A stretch of DNA of 64,000 bases from Fasciola hepatica (Eukaryota; Platyhelminthes; Trematoda; Plagiorchiida; Fasciolidae), in assembly GCA_948099385.1 (NCBI GenBank), contig CANUEZ040000105.1:3467001-3531000 (forward strand), read 5' to 3'. The translations under genes and the position numbers were made by a program. The notes beneath the pieces are model-generated. The model made no database searches. It saw only the letters and a program-made list of their open reading frames with translations, and had not been told where the DNA came from. This document shows positions 43,656 to 56,030 of this stretch, in pieces (the first letter of the stretch is position 1; every line of letters begins with the position of its first letter).

Positions 43656-45355
43656 TTATGACGTATTCAACAAGAAGCTTAACGAAATAGATCAGAGGGT
43701 GGAGGATCTGCATTACCAGATCCAGCCCGTCGGTGATATTCTAATAAAGATATCCACTATATCTAGCATGATGGAACCCGCCCCCATAGCCTGTCGCTAG
43801 AGCCTAGCCGTGGCGGGCCGTTTCTTGGACTCAAACGGGACCGAAATTCATAAGCATATAGCCAACGCCAAAAACGCGATAGTCTTCAACATCCCTGACC
43901 GAACGTCCTTTCCGTTAACCAAACTTGCAATACCGAATGCTTGCGACATGGCACACGGCAGGTGCTATCGTACTCGGCTGCTCAAAATATCACAAGGCAA
44001 CGACTGTCCTTCGAAGTTCCAATTTGCTGACGAAATAACGGCTGGGGAATTCATAACCAGTTGGCAAACCATTGTTAATGCCACCTTATTCAAAAGAATC
44101 AGAATACTGCCGGATAAAGCACCCCTCCAAAGAGAGGTTTCTCCATCACTATAAAGTGCCTTAGCTTCACCAACGCAACCTGTGGCTGAAATACCAGTCG
44201 CAACGTCGTCTCGCCGCCTGTCGAGCCACCCCACAACACAGAAACCCTCAGTTGTATGCACTGCGCGAGTTGACCTAGACCTGGCCACCACCCCACCTCC
44301 AGCACATCCTCCCATTAAACGGCCCTACTTTCAACCACCAACCTCCGCTCCCACAAATGGCAACGATATCCATGCCAAACCCACAATCAGCCCAGAGCCA
44401 CCAAAGTCCCGAGAATCCAGGCCTGCTGCTGCTTACGTCGACCTACTGCCCACCGTCTCGCCAACGAAATTGACTCCGGGGAATTCTGTTGCCAACAGCC
44501 CATCCTGCCCTAACTCATGTCTCACCGTCTTGCGGAAACAAACCGTTCATAAAAGCCATGATCTACTAAATAGCCAATCGTCCCAGCAGCCGACACAATT
44601 TTGCATCCTCCCACAGCTTTGAGCTACTCCGAATACTCCCGTAATCCCCCCGCCCGTAAGCTTTCTTAGAGCCCCTTTTAGAACCCCCACCAAGCATTTC
44701 AAGCATTCTCCGAATAATCCACACATGTTGGCGAGCAGGAGGCAACCCTGCATCATCCTAAAGCAGCCTACCCCCACCTCGCTGTATTAGCGTGGTACCT
44801 CGGCTAATCGACAATATCCCCCCAGCTCCACATTGCAATACAGGCGAAAACGGCCACCAGGTAAAGCATCATCGCGCATCGGGACCAAACGAACCATGTC
44901 CTCCGAGTACGCCGAAACAGTTTCCTAGTCATCGGGCTGAGCGCCGGCACCTCCCTCCGAACCTCTGTGACAGACTTCCCTCTCATTCAATGATACAGAT
45001 AAATAACCCCCAGTTGAAATATATTCAACGGCTTCGATTGCCTAGCTCCATCCTCTTTCCCGAACACAGGATGAGCCAGCCCAGCCAACTACAGTTATTT
45101 CGCCGGTCCTGGTCGAGCGATAACTACCCGCCCCCTGCGTATCCCGTTGAACCCAGTCACCACTACATTCTACCATCTCACTTGCCGTTACCCATTACCT
45201 CAGCATCCAAACCCCACCCGGTTACTTCAACCACACCGGAATCCCACCTCCGCAAAAGACCAATTTTTTCTTGGCGGCACCCCCAAAACCCAGCCCCACC
45301 TGCTCACCAACAACCCCTTGTTTACACTACCGACCCGCCACTTCTAACTCCCGTT
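43656..45355 (+). pseudogene. LINE-B2 ORF1 remnant
   Basis: Begins with a coiled-coil-like stretch ('VFNKKLNEIDQRVEDLHYQI'), then 'NAKNAIVFNIPDRTSFPLTK' (an RRM-like start seen in many LINE ORF1 proteins), 'ITSWQTIVNATLFKRIRILP', and a long proline-rich C-terminal part (about 44,180-45,350). At least two stops or shifts, for example near 43,800 and 44,154. It would bind LINE RNA; this copy is broken. Confidence 0.72.
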
Positions 45356-45477
45356 TAGACTCTATCGCTTCTATACATGAAAATCCTGACGTTCTGCGTT
45401 CACTTAATGATGTCCACCAACTTGGTGGTGTTAGCCACCAAAACTAACCTACTGCACGCCATGACGATACAGCCGCA

Positions 45478-46150
45478 CTTACCTTGCTCCTCATTAACGC
45501 TCACTTATTACTGAATACAACCCATACTCTTCATAGTATAGTACTACCTTCAGACTTCGACATCATTGTCATAACCGAAACCTGGCTAAATGACTGTCCT
45601 ATTGGACCAAATTTCTGTTGCTGGTTACCAAACCTTCATAAATAATCGTCGTCGTCGTGGAGAAGGCTGTCTCATTTACATTAAAAACACCTTGCCTACA
45701 ATTTCTCTCTCTGATCCAATACTGGAAGCAATCCAGGACTAAATATGGTTAGCGGTTCTTCTGGCCAACTCTCCACTCCATATCGGCTGCGTTTATCGAC
45801 CACCCAATTCTAACATCACGTGTCTCGCCCACGCCGCCAAAGCTTTTGACGACTTTGCACTATTACCCCCTCCTACAAAACTCATTTCTGGCGATTTCAA
45901 TGCACCTAATATCTGCTAGGACACCATGTCATCACCCCAATACTTCACGCGCTTCGTTTCGACCATACGCGCAGGGCGCTGGGTCCAGCACTCGATGACA
46001 CCAACCGGAGGAAACAGCACACTTGACCTGGCATTTACCATTGACCAGTCAGATGTGATAACTACCGCCCCCAACCTCTTCCCAGGCGGTGACCATAGAA
46101 TGGTATCGTGCAGATTCACAGCCAGGCCCTACAAACGATCAACCGGATAA
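45478..46150 (+). pseudogene. LINE-B2 ORF2, APE-type endonuclease
   Basis: Landmarks: 'DFDIIVITETWLNDCPIGP' (catalytic Glu), 'GCLIYIKNTLPTISLSDPI', 'LHIGCVYRPPNSNITCL', 'KLISGDFNAPNIC' (GDFN kept), 'GGNSTLDLAFTIDQSDVITT' and 'LFPGGDHRMVSCRF' (SDH reads GDH). In-frame stops near 45,741 and 45,917 and a frame change break it. Confidence 0.86.
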
Positions 46151-46606
46151 ACCTCAAGCCCATGCTTTGATCCCTAAACTGGGATGATTACTTCCTACAG
46201 CACGACCCTCAGCTCGCCAGTGATGTACCCTACTATAAGCTAAGTGGTTGCTTGGCGACAGCCAGCACCATCGGGACCAACCGCTCTCAAGCCCGCATCT
46301 CTTACCAAACAAGGCTGCAAAATGAACATGCAAAACTGCAGAAGATCCGAAAAAACTAGGGACATCTCCATATTATTGCAACTCCACTCTCTCTGTAACC
46401 ATCGGTCTTCGGACTAACGAACTGCTGAGGAACCAGGAACTTTTCGTCTTAAATTCCCTCAACGGATCGTACCGGCTGTCCAGAATATTAAAGAGCAGAA
46501 ATTAGAGAAAGTCTTCAGGGATACCATATATAATTTTGGGAAACAACACGCAGATTAAATCTGCAGCCCAAATCGCCGAGGGGCCCAATACCTTCTTTAC
46601 AGAACT

Positions 46607-48116
46607 ATGACCACTGACACCAATTCAAATCCGCCACCCGTGCCACTCATCATCGAGCAAATTCTCTCTGACATTGAGTTCAGTTTGAACGACTTGGCTC
46701 ACCTACTGCGGCGTAGTAGACCCTCCGGCCCAGGCTATGACAGCGTCCCTTCAGCACTCTTTCATCTTGATGGAACTGACGTCGCTGCCACCTTTGTGAA
46801 TCTCCATAAATTATCCCCTGATAGGTAGCTTTCCTCCATCCCAGTGAAAAACGTCAACCATTATTCCTATCCTTAAAAAAGGTCCAGTGCATGACCCTTC
46901 AAATTATCGTCCTATTAACCATACCCCTTCAGCTGCCAGAATAATGGAGCGGTGGATTAAACAGCTGATGTTCTATTTCCTCCTTTCCGTAACTTCGCCC
47001 ATAGCGGTCAACATGGCTTCCTAAAATCACATTCATGTACCACATGCCAGTTTGGTTTCTTCACCATACTGACTGCGGCAGCTGACGACGGCAAATCCAT
47101 ATTATCCTCTACCTCGATTTGACCAAGGCATTTGACCGAGTTCCTCACTCCCCGTTGGTGTCAAAACTCCGGGCCTACAATATCCATGACCCGCTTTTGT
47201 CATGGATCACTCCCTACCTGTCGGACCTAACCCAGGTTGTATGTGCTAATGGTCATCTATCGCAACAGGTGCCTGCCATTAGTGGAGTCACACAAGGGAG
47301 TGTACTTTTTATTCCATATTGATGACATTTTTCCGATAGTGCAGCACGGCACTTTTCCTCTTCACCGACGACATCGAAGTTGTTTATGGGTCCCGCCCTC
47401 AAGATTTAAGAGCAGCGCTGCCTGAAATAGATAATGATCTTAAGAAACTCGATCAATGGTGCACTTCATGGCAGACGTGATTCTCGACATCTAAAAGCTT
47501 CTCTGAACATGAATCATTCTAGACGGCCAGGGCCAGACAGATAGTAGGCCTAGTTCTCAGATCATTTAAAATAAAACAGAATTCTCCTTACATACCAATC
47601 CCATGCTATACTCCACCTCGAATACTGCCCGTAATCTTCTCTGAAATGTCTAAATCGGATGGGGTACGCCTTGAGAAAGTCCAGCTTACCTTCACCGAGA
47701 AGCTAATGGGATACTCTTCTCCAATGAGCTATAAAGAGCGATGCACTCTACTAAGACTTGACCCCGTATGGCTTAGACATGTTGGACAATACTCATGTTT
47801 TCCACACAGACTTATTTGTCGCTCAGCCTTCACTTCTACCAATTCTATACTGTTTTCTCTACACTCATCTTATCCTCTGCGCCAGGGAGACTTCTGTCTG
47901 ACCATCCCACAGTCGAGGCTGACAATAATATCCAACTTCTTTCTTATTAAAAGCCCAAGGCTTTGGGATGAGCTGCTCCTGACTATTCACAAATGTGCGC
48001 CAATAACCCAGTTAAGCCATGCCCTAAAATCACAACTTACCGTGAGTCAACTGTTATCTTTGACTAAAGCAAGCATATCTGAGGATCGAGCTTATGAAGA
48101 AGGCATCGAACTTTAG
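46607..48116 (+). pseudogene. LINE-B2 ORF2, reverse transcriptase and C-terminus
   Basis: Fragments in several frames: 'SDIEFSLNDLAHLLRRSRPS', 'HSGQHGFLKSHSCTTCQFGF' near 46,995, a motif A 'DLTKAFDRVPHSPLVSKL' near 47,120, 'ISGVTQGSV' (motif B) near 47,280 leading into 'HIDDIFPIVQHGT', and the C-terminal frame 47,646-48,116 ('LEKVQLTFTEKLMGYSSPMS', 'RLWDELLLTIHKCAPITQLS'). Alignable with B1 throughout. The FADD box is out of frame. Non-functional. Confidence 0.85.
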
Positions 48117-49345
48117 AATCCCAGCTTTCGTCATCCCTCCAGCCCTCTGCTATCCGTCGAGCTGGCCTTCGAAAACCTGTTCCACTACTAGGATCATGGG
48201 GCCAAATCCCAAACTTACCTTTTCCTGCCTAACGACAGAAGCTATGCTAACCATTTACTATCAGTTTTTACGCATGCCGCGCACAACCCACATTGAGGTA
48301 AGATACAGTTCTCGCCGTTTACAGCTATAACTAGTTAGACGCCTGCCAGTACTCTCTACTCACCCACGTTCACCTACTATCACCAAACCCCTATACGACC
48401 CAGCCTTGTCTAATTCACTGGTCGGTCCTCACAACTGTCTAGAAAATACTGCCTCCCTCGATATATAGCAACAGGGTAGCCATACAAGGCAGCTTTCCTC
48501 TAGCTCAAGGCTTTAAGCCATCGATGTTCTCCCCTAGCATCAAATGGTTCAGTGGTGCTGGATCATAGGATATTAAGTTCCATCGCCCACTACTTTACTG
48601 CTTAATTCTTCAACTTTCACTGTATTTGTTCTGGCTTCCGTTCTCTTCAGCTTCCTTGCCCGGCGGTAATTTGCTCCCAATAATCATCCCGGTCGAAAAT
48701 CTTTATCCCACACGTCCACCCTCCAATAGCTACCCGTTGGCCTCAATTTACTCCTCTCGTATTTCCCGACATGAACGCCAGTGTGCGTCGCCAAGATTTC
48801 TGAATGCATCACCTAACTTAGACTGCTATCCTCTTTTCGTGTGTGCAGCAACATCTCCTACCGGAGCAGCTTAACTTAACCACACCAGACCGGCCTCTAA
48901 CAGTCTTAGGCACCGTCTGGCGCTGTACGAGATTGAAGCATATATGTAGGCAAATGCGTTACAATACTGTTTGCTCTACACCGCGTGCTTGCTTAGCCCC
49001 ACTCCGTATTTTCTCAGCCCATGCAAGCAAAATCCCTGATGTCAAAGGCACCTTCACCATAGCTGCTTCCGGACGCGGGGAAGACAGACCACCCCCAGCA
49101 GTTGCACGAAAATGATGTATACGAGGAAAATTATGGTCGGGCGGATGGGCTATGGAAAGTTTCTATATGGGCTTCACCACCCGTCTGCTAGAGAAAAAAG
49201 CTGAAAAAACAGTGGAGAACAAAAAGACCTAGTGAGATCGATTTGATTTATAAATACCATTAATTTCGGGCTGTGAAGAAAATGGGCAACCTCCAACCAT
49301 GGATGTCTCCCATCAGCTCATATCTGACCCTGCCAAAGGGGAAAC
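48117..49345 (+). other. LINE-B2 3' UTR, proximal part
   Basis: No coding signal. Homologous to B1 17,311-16,310 (reverse strand) in blocks such as 48,895-49,090 and 49,120-49,340. Confidence 0.8.
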
Positions 49346-49350
49346 CCCAC
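49346..49350. repeat. Target site duplication CCCAC (left)
   Basis: Identical to 56,026-56,030. Confidence 0.9.
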
Positions 49351-49725
49351 TGTAACAGCCGGTCGTGGAAAATCCCCCTATTTCCCTCGCAATTCAGTGT
49401 TTTTCCCAACATCACTCATTTGCCCACACTGTTGACTTATCCTTACGAACTGGTTGTTTTTCTGGACCAATTGTTGTTTGTTCGCTCCCAGAGCGCTACT
49501 TTGGCACATCCTTGTTCAGGACCTGCGTGACGCACGTGCTGTTTGCTCACACGCTGCTATTCGGTTTCTCGTTGTTGAGTCCTTGTGATCGTATTATTGA
49601 GGTTTGTATTTTTTTATGTCATTGTTCATGTAATAATCTAGTATCGTAGAATATCAGGGATAATCATCTTTTGATTTAGGGATCCGTTGCGAATTTGGCT
49701 ACGCACTGTTTAAACGTTCGGTACA
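49351..49725 (+). repeat. BEL/Pao copy 2, 5' LTR
   Basis: 375 bp, TGT...ACA ends, 7 differences to 55,651-56,025, four of them in the last 25 bases. Confidence 0.93.
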
Positions 49726-49766
49726 ATACTCAATAGATCAATTTGGAACGAGGAAAAACACGCAAA

Positions 49767-52700
49767 ATGCCAAGAAAAGGATCAAAAGCAGTCGAATCCG
49801 GACAGGAAGTAATACGGCAAATCTTTGGGAAGGTTTTGGGTACATATGATTCTTTAGTTAATGCTAGATCGCCTAGTCCTGTCAGTGCTAGTTCATGTGG
49901 TAATGAGAACAATATTGATCGTAAGGATGCCGATTTATATAAGCTGAGAATACTAGACCTAGAGCAACAGTTACTATCGGCTAGACTACAGGCGCAGGAA
50001 GCAGAGAAGTGTACACAGAAAGAGCAAGAGAATGAGACCAGTGACTGCGACACTTCCGATAGATTAGGGTGCAATAAGGTAGGGAACCCCACGCCGGTCG
50101 CCGACCACAAACCACCAACGATCGATCTGCCTAGAGTGGAGCTAACGGTTTCCGACGGGCGAGCTGAGCAATACTGAAATTTGTCAAGCAGTTCGAGACG
50201 TTCGTTGAAGATAAGGTAACCGACCCTGGGAAAAGGCTTCTCTACCTAACTCACTACTGCCGAGGCCGAGCAAGAGAAGCTATCGACGGGTGCACCATGC
50301 TCGACACAGAAAAAGGCTACACAAGGGCAAGGAAGATTCTAAGGGACTTGTTTGGCCAACCTTTCAAAGTGGCCTGTAACCTAATAGAGGGCGTGATGGT
50401 AGAGGCAAACAGAACCAAGGGCGACGTCTACACCATGGCTGACCTGGTGATTAAGATGCAGAACTGCTCAATAGCCCTCGACCATTTAGGTTACAGGGCT
50501 GACCTAGACGCCATGCACACTTTGGAAGGCATAGTCCGTCACCTCTCTCCCGAACTACAGGATCGGTGGGCGGAAGAAGCAGAACGGATAAGCCGAAGCG
50601 ACAGAGAAGCCAACTTCGAAGACCTGACTGAATACTTGGACAGGCAAACGAAGATAGCTGACAGCAGATTCGGCCGATTCATCCGAGACAGCAACCGAGC
50701 AAACAAGCCCAGTACTAGCCAAGTCAAACCCCTGTACGGGAACATCCAAAAAACCAGCCTTGGACCAATACACACGTCATTTCACGAGATGCTACGGCGC
50801 AATTCAATTGCAGATCCTGTGGTACTAGCCATGGCCTACCAGAATGCCCCAAGTTCGGCAACGCCACAATAGACGAGCGGTGGGGAATGTCGAGGATGGC
50901 AGGAGCATGTTTTATCTGTCTCAACACCACGCACCGGGCAGCAGCCTGTAGGACAAGGAATCGATGTGGTTAAAAGGGCTGCACGGGCAGACACCATCGG
51001 CTGCTGCATCAGGCGAGAGTAACCATATCCGAGGCGAGTACCAAGCCCAGCGTGATTTGTTCAACGTCACGATCTGCCAGTAAACCGGTACGTTTAGGCG
51101 TAGTGGCCGTGGGAGTAGTGACTCCGACTAGGATAGTCAAGGCGTTGGCTTTCGTTGATAGTGGATCCGACACCACTTTAGTGAAAGAGCGGTTTGCCGA
51201 CAAAAACCAACTGGCTAAAGGTGCGACGTCGCTGGCAGTGAGCACGGTGGGCGGAACACAGGTAATGACTGCCGGTAGATTAAGGCTGCAACTCATCTCT
51301 CTAGACACTAACGAGGAAATTGAACCAACGGAGGCATTCACGTTAGCGGATCTCCCAATGCGAGCATCAAGGTCGGTGAACTCAATCTTGACAAGGTGGC
51401 CCCACCTGCAGGATGTAACCGTTGTAGACTGGAAAGATGATGAAGTGGATCTCCTCATCGGCTGCGACGTGCTAGAGGCGCATTGGGTGCTTGACCAGAG
51501 AGTGGGCGACCGCCAGGCACCTTATGCCGTACGCACGGCTCTTGGATGGATGTTATACGGTCCAGTAGGGGTACGCGGTTCCGTGAATTACTTATCCGCC
51601 GAAACGGACCGCATAGAGTATCATATGCAACGGATGTATGAAAAGGAGTTTCATGACATTGGAGACGAAAGACCGACGTTGTCTCAAGAGGATCACTTCG
51701 CTCTACAAAAGGTGCGGCAAGACACTAGAGGCCTTAAAAAACAGTTTGAGGTTCCCCTCCCATGGCGCACACCGGTCGACCCGTGGACTGACAACAGAAA
51801 TTGTTCTCCAACGATCACTACGACTAAAAGAACGCTTCATTCGAGACCAGAATCTGTGGGAACGATACGCAGATTTGATGAAGCGAAACGAGACCCTCGG
51901 TTACGTTGAAAAGGTGCCTGTTAACACCGACAGCAAAAGGGGTATCTGGTATCTGCCTCACCACCCGGTTATCAACCCCAAGAAACGCAATAAACTGCGG
52001 GTGGTTTTCGACTGTGCAGCCAAGTTCCGGGGCAAGTCGTTAAACGATCGCCTACTACAGGGGCCCGACTGAACCACACCACTGATCGATGTTTTGTGCC
52101 GTTTCAGAGTGGGTAAAGTGGCTTTGTCTGCCGACATTAGGGAAACGTTCCATCGGGTGAAGATTCCGGTAGGAGAACGAGATGCTTTGCGTTTCCTGTG
52201 GTGGGAAGGGAGCGACCGAGACAACGCAGTAGTGAATTATAGGATGATCGTCCACCCCTTCGGAGCCATATCGTCACCATTTTGTGCAAACTACGCCCTC
52301 TGAGAATCAGCGAACAAACATGGCGATCTAGTACATCGGACGGTGGTAGAAAGCGTCGGCAGGAACTTCTACGTCGACGACTACCTTGGGTCATTCGATG
52401 ATGTGGAATCAGCTCTAGAGCAGTTCAGGGGTCTGACGAGATTGCTGGAAGAGGGCGGTTTCCATCCAACTCAATGGATGTCGAACGCTTCAGAAGTGCT
52501 GAAGGTCATCCCGTATCACGAAAAGGTCAAAAGGGTAAGAGGTTTGGACGGCCTTCTACTTCTTATCGAGCGCACCTTAGGGACACAATGGGACGTGGAA
52601 ACGGACGATTTTGTTTTCGAACTAAACGTTCCCGAGCTGCCAATAACCCGTCGTGGCATACTATCTGCCGTCTCAAGTTTGTTCGACCCGCTCGGTTTCG

Positions 52701-54958
52701 TCTCACCATGGCTGCTACCCGGAAAGATCTTGCTGCAGCGGCTGTGCCGTAAGAAAGTTGATTGGGACCAGTCACTGGACCGAGGGGACCGGCTGGACTG
52801 GGAAGAATTTTTGAACACCTTGAAGAAATTAGGGGACATAAGAATCCCACGATGTTTGACTCCTGGCCATACGATACGGACTGGAGAACTACATGCCTTT
52901 TCCGATGCATCCGAAGTCGGTTATGGAGCTGTGGTGTACGGACGATGGTGCGCAGGAGATGGACAATATACCACGAGGATCCTGTTCGACAAAGCCCGCG
53001 TTGCTCCACTGAATTCGGTCTCAATCCCACGCCTTGAACTCAGCGCAGCCGTGTTGGCAGTCAGGGTGGTGCAAGCTGTGAAGAGATGTTTCGATCTCTA
53101 CATTTGGTGGGTGAGCTTCTGGACGGATTCAACGATAGTACTTTACTATATCAACAACGTCCGGAGACGGTTTAGTACTTTCGTTGCTAACCGGCTCACG
53201 ATTATCCACGATGAATCAGCCACGAACCAGTGGAATCATGTCAGGTCTGGCGATAATCCAGCCGATCTGTGCTCCCGAGGTGCGAACAACTTCAAGCAAC
53301 TGGACACGTGGACAAGAGGGCCAAACTTCCTGCAATTGCCCAAACAGGACTGGCCCGTGTTCGAATTAAAACCCCCTACGGAAGAGGAACTGGAGATCAA
53401 AGGCGTCGTGATGGTGGCCAACGTCGTCGAAGCGACATCTATTCTATCGCGACTGGTCAGGTTTTCTTCCTGGATGGAGACGTTTCGTTCGCTAGTTTGG
53501 TTAACCAGGTTCAAGAGAAATTTACTAGTCATGAAAGGGCTACGGCCCTCAGGCCGGATATGGGTCGGCCCGATAGGTCCTGATGAGCTACAAGCGGCAG
53601 AGTACGGTATTTTCAGAATGATACAACGCGAGGCTTTCGCCCGAGAACTCAAGAGGGCGGAAGAAGTGGGGCCGACCAATAAAGACATACCATCTCCAAG
53701 AGGCGAGCTGAAGCGTTTAAACCCCAAACTCATCGACGGACTGCTGCAAGTGGATGGTAGGCTGACCAACGCCCACCTGAACTTCGACACAAAGTATCCT
53801 ATACTGCTGCCTGCGAGACAACCTGTAGTTGAGCTCATGATTCAACACGTCCACGCCGTAGAGGGACATGCCGGGGAAAGTCACGTGACGAGCGTCATCC
53901 GAAAGCGTCTTTGGTTGTTGAGAGGACGAGAGACTGTAAAACGCGTAATCCGACGGTGTGTGCAATGCAGGAGACGCAATGCCACAGCAAGCAAACAACT
54001 CATGGCCCCACTACCAGAATGCAGGGTGACTACGGGCTGGTGGCCGTTCAGTGACACCGGGTTGAACTATTTCGGGCCCTTGTGGATCAAGTGCAGGAAA
54101 AGATTAGAAAAGCGATACGGATGTATCATGACGTGCATGAAGTCACGTGCGGTACACCTAGAAGTCGCACATTCGATGACGACCGATTCGTTTCTACGGG
54201 CCTTGCAAAGATTTATCAACCGAAGAGGCGTACCGGCGGATATATACTCAGATAATGGATCGAACTTTGTGGGCGCTCAACGGGAATTGCAGCGTTGGCA
54301 CAAGAACATAAACAGGGACGAACTGCAGAATCGAACCGTGGCCTACGGCATACGATGGCGTTTCAACCCCCCACAGGCCAGCCACCGAGGCGGCATATGG
54401 GAACGCATGATCCGGTCCGCTAGACGGATATTGCTGTCAATCATGGAGCAGCAGCCGCCTGACGAAGAGACGCTAAACACCGTCATGACTGAGGTGGAGC
54501 GAATCCTGAACAACCGCCCCTTGGTTCCAGTAATGAACGGCGACCCCACCCACCTGGCGCTCAACCCGAACGACTTATTGACGTAAAGGTCGAACGAGGG
54601 TTTCCAAGGGCCGGTAAACCTTCGTGGGAGCTACCTCCATGGATGGAAGCAAGCGAACTATCTGGCCAAGGTCTTCTGGAGGCGATGGCTGCGGGAGTAC
54701 CTACCGGCTTTGAAGACTCGACAGAAGTGGCTGGGCAAAACAAGACCATTCAAAGTTGGGGAAGTGGTTATGATCGCCGACGAACGCGCACATTTCAGCA
54801 TTTGGTCTTTGGGAGTATTTACGGAAACCATCAAAAGCACTGACGGAATGATAAGAACGGTGAAGGTGAAGACAGCTAACGGAGTGCTCATTCGTGACGT
54901 ACGCAGCATATACCTACTCGAGAGCGAAGACGGAGGAGCTGATAACCCTGAGGCCTAG
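49767..54958 (+). pseudogene. BEL/Pao copy 2 Gag-Pol polyprotein, broken
   Basis: Same domain order as copy 1 and closely similar along its length. The start Met lies 42 bases after the 5' LTR. Breaks visible by comparison: a one-base loss near 50,176 (Gag), another near 50,725, a nonsense codon near 50,970 (in the Cys/His cluster), a frame change near 51,800, nonsense codons at about 52,070 (before the RT core) and 52,301 (in RT), and one at 54,584-54,586 (after the integrase). The longest surviving frame, 52,343-54,586 (747 codons), still holds YVDD (52,370-52,381), RNase H and the whole integrase core. Other survivors: 49,767-50,177 (Gag start), 50,297-50,872 (Gag) and 51,052-51,909 (protease, DSGSD). 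Confidence 0.94.
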
Positions 54959-55650
54959 TAAACCTTTTCACACCAGTAATCGAGGTGGACAAAGAAACAC
55001 CATATACACCACACGATCTCCGTCAAACACGTTGCAGTGCTCGCGGTCTTTCGTTGACATTACAGAAGGTTCTTTCCGATATGTGGTGATGAATGCGGTC
55101 TCATTGTACATCCCGATACATACACACATGCACGACGAACTCTACATCCCGTAAACCCATCAAACATGTGACAGTGTTCGTTGTTTTTCTTTTTGTTGAC
55201 CTTACCGAATGCCCCTCGCATACGTGGAAGTAGCGGAGCTCAGGTCACACACACATGCTACATTTTACTCGTTTTCTTGCCACACTGTATTTTGTTGACA
55301 TTGCAGAAAGTCCTCCTTTGATGTGTAGTCATACCTGTGATTTCATTGTACACCTCGGAACACACACACACACACACTCACACACACTCAAGCACATACA
55401 TCCAGGACCGGACGGCCCTTCAACATCTATGTGATCCTTCACGCCCGCCATCGGTCATTTGGTCTTGTGAAAGATGTAGACTAGCCTCACGTCTATGTAG
55501 CCAATGGGTTAAGTGCGACCAGTAGTAGAACGTTGACGACGAGCATTGGACGCGCGCACTGACAGCAGGGCCCAGGCAGGTAGAAAGAATCAGTACCTTT
55601 ATACCGAACCTTTGACTCTGCTAAGGATCCAGGAGGATTTTGGTGAGCGG
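54959..55650 (+). other. BEL/Pao copy 2, 3' untranslated region
   Basis: Contains the CA tract (55,361-55,391), repeated GTTGAC motifs (reverse complement of the GTCAAC motifs in copy 1) and a purine-rich run AGGAGGATTTTGGTGAGCGG (55,631-55,650) touching the 3' LTR. Confidence 0.72.
55361..55391. repeat. (CA)n microsatellite inside BEL/Pao copy 2
   Basis: Equivalent to the GT tract of copy 1 at 10,151-10,200, but shorter. Confidence 0.88.
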
Positions 55651-56025
55651 TGTACCAGCCGGTCGTGGAAAATCCCCCTATTTCCCTCACAATTCAGTGT
55701 TTTTCCCAACATCACTCATTTGCCCACACTGTTGACTTATCCTTACGAACTGGTTGTTTTTCTGGACCAGTTGTTGTTTGTTCGCTCCCAGAGCGCTACT
55801 TTGGCACATCCTTGTTCAGGACCTGCGTGACGCACGTGCTGTTTGCTCACACGCTGCTATTCGGTTTCTCGTTGTTGAGTCCTTGTGATCGTATTATTGA
55901 GGTTTGTATTTTTTTATGTCATTGTTCATGTAATAATCTAGTATCGTAGAATATCAGGGATAATCATCTTTTGATTTAGGGATCCGTTGCGAATTTGGCT
56001 ACGCATTGCTCAAACGTTCGTTACA
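55651..56025 (+). repeat. BEL/Pao copy 2, 3' LTR
   Basis: 375 bp; see the 5' LTR at 49,351-49,725. Confidence 0.93.
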
Positions 56026-56030
56026 CCCAC
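56026..56030. repeat. Target site duplication CCCAC (right)
   Basis: Identical to 49,346-49,350. Confidence 0.9.

Larger units (their letters stand above)
49351..56025 (+). mobile_element. BEL/Pao LTR retrotransposon, copy 2, complete but inactive
   Basis: A 6,675-bp element on the plus strand with 375-bp LTRs, 5-bp target duplications, polyprotein remnant (49,767-54,958), and the same 3' region features as copy 1. The LTRs differ from each other at 7 positions and from those of copy 1 at many shared positions, so it is an older insertion of a related subfamily. Three frameshifts and four premature stops inactivate the polyprotein. Inserted in the LINE-B2 3' UTR in the LINE's own sense. Confidence 0.95.

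Noticed and set aside
9502..56025. Large inverted duplication containing LINE-B plus BEL/Pao
   Set aside because: The BEL/Pao elements have different target duplications, insertion positions and LTR divergence, so the two composites arose by separate insertions.
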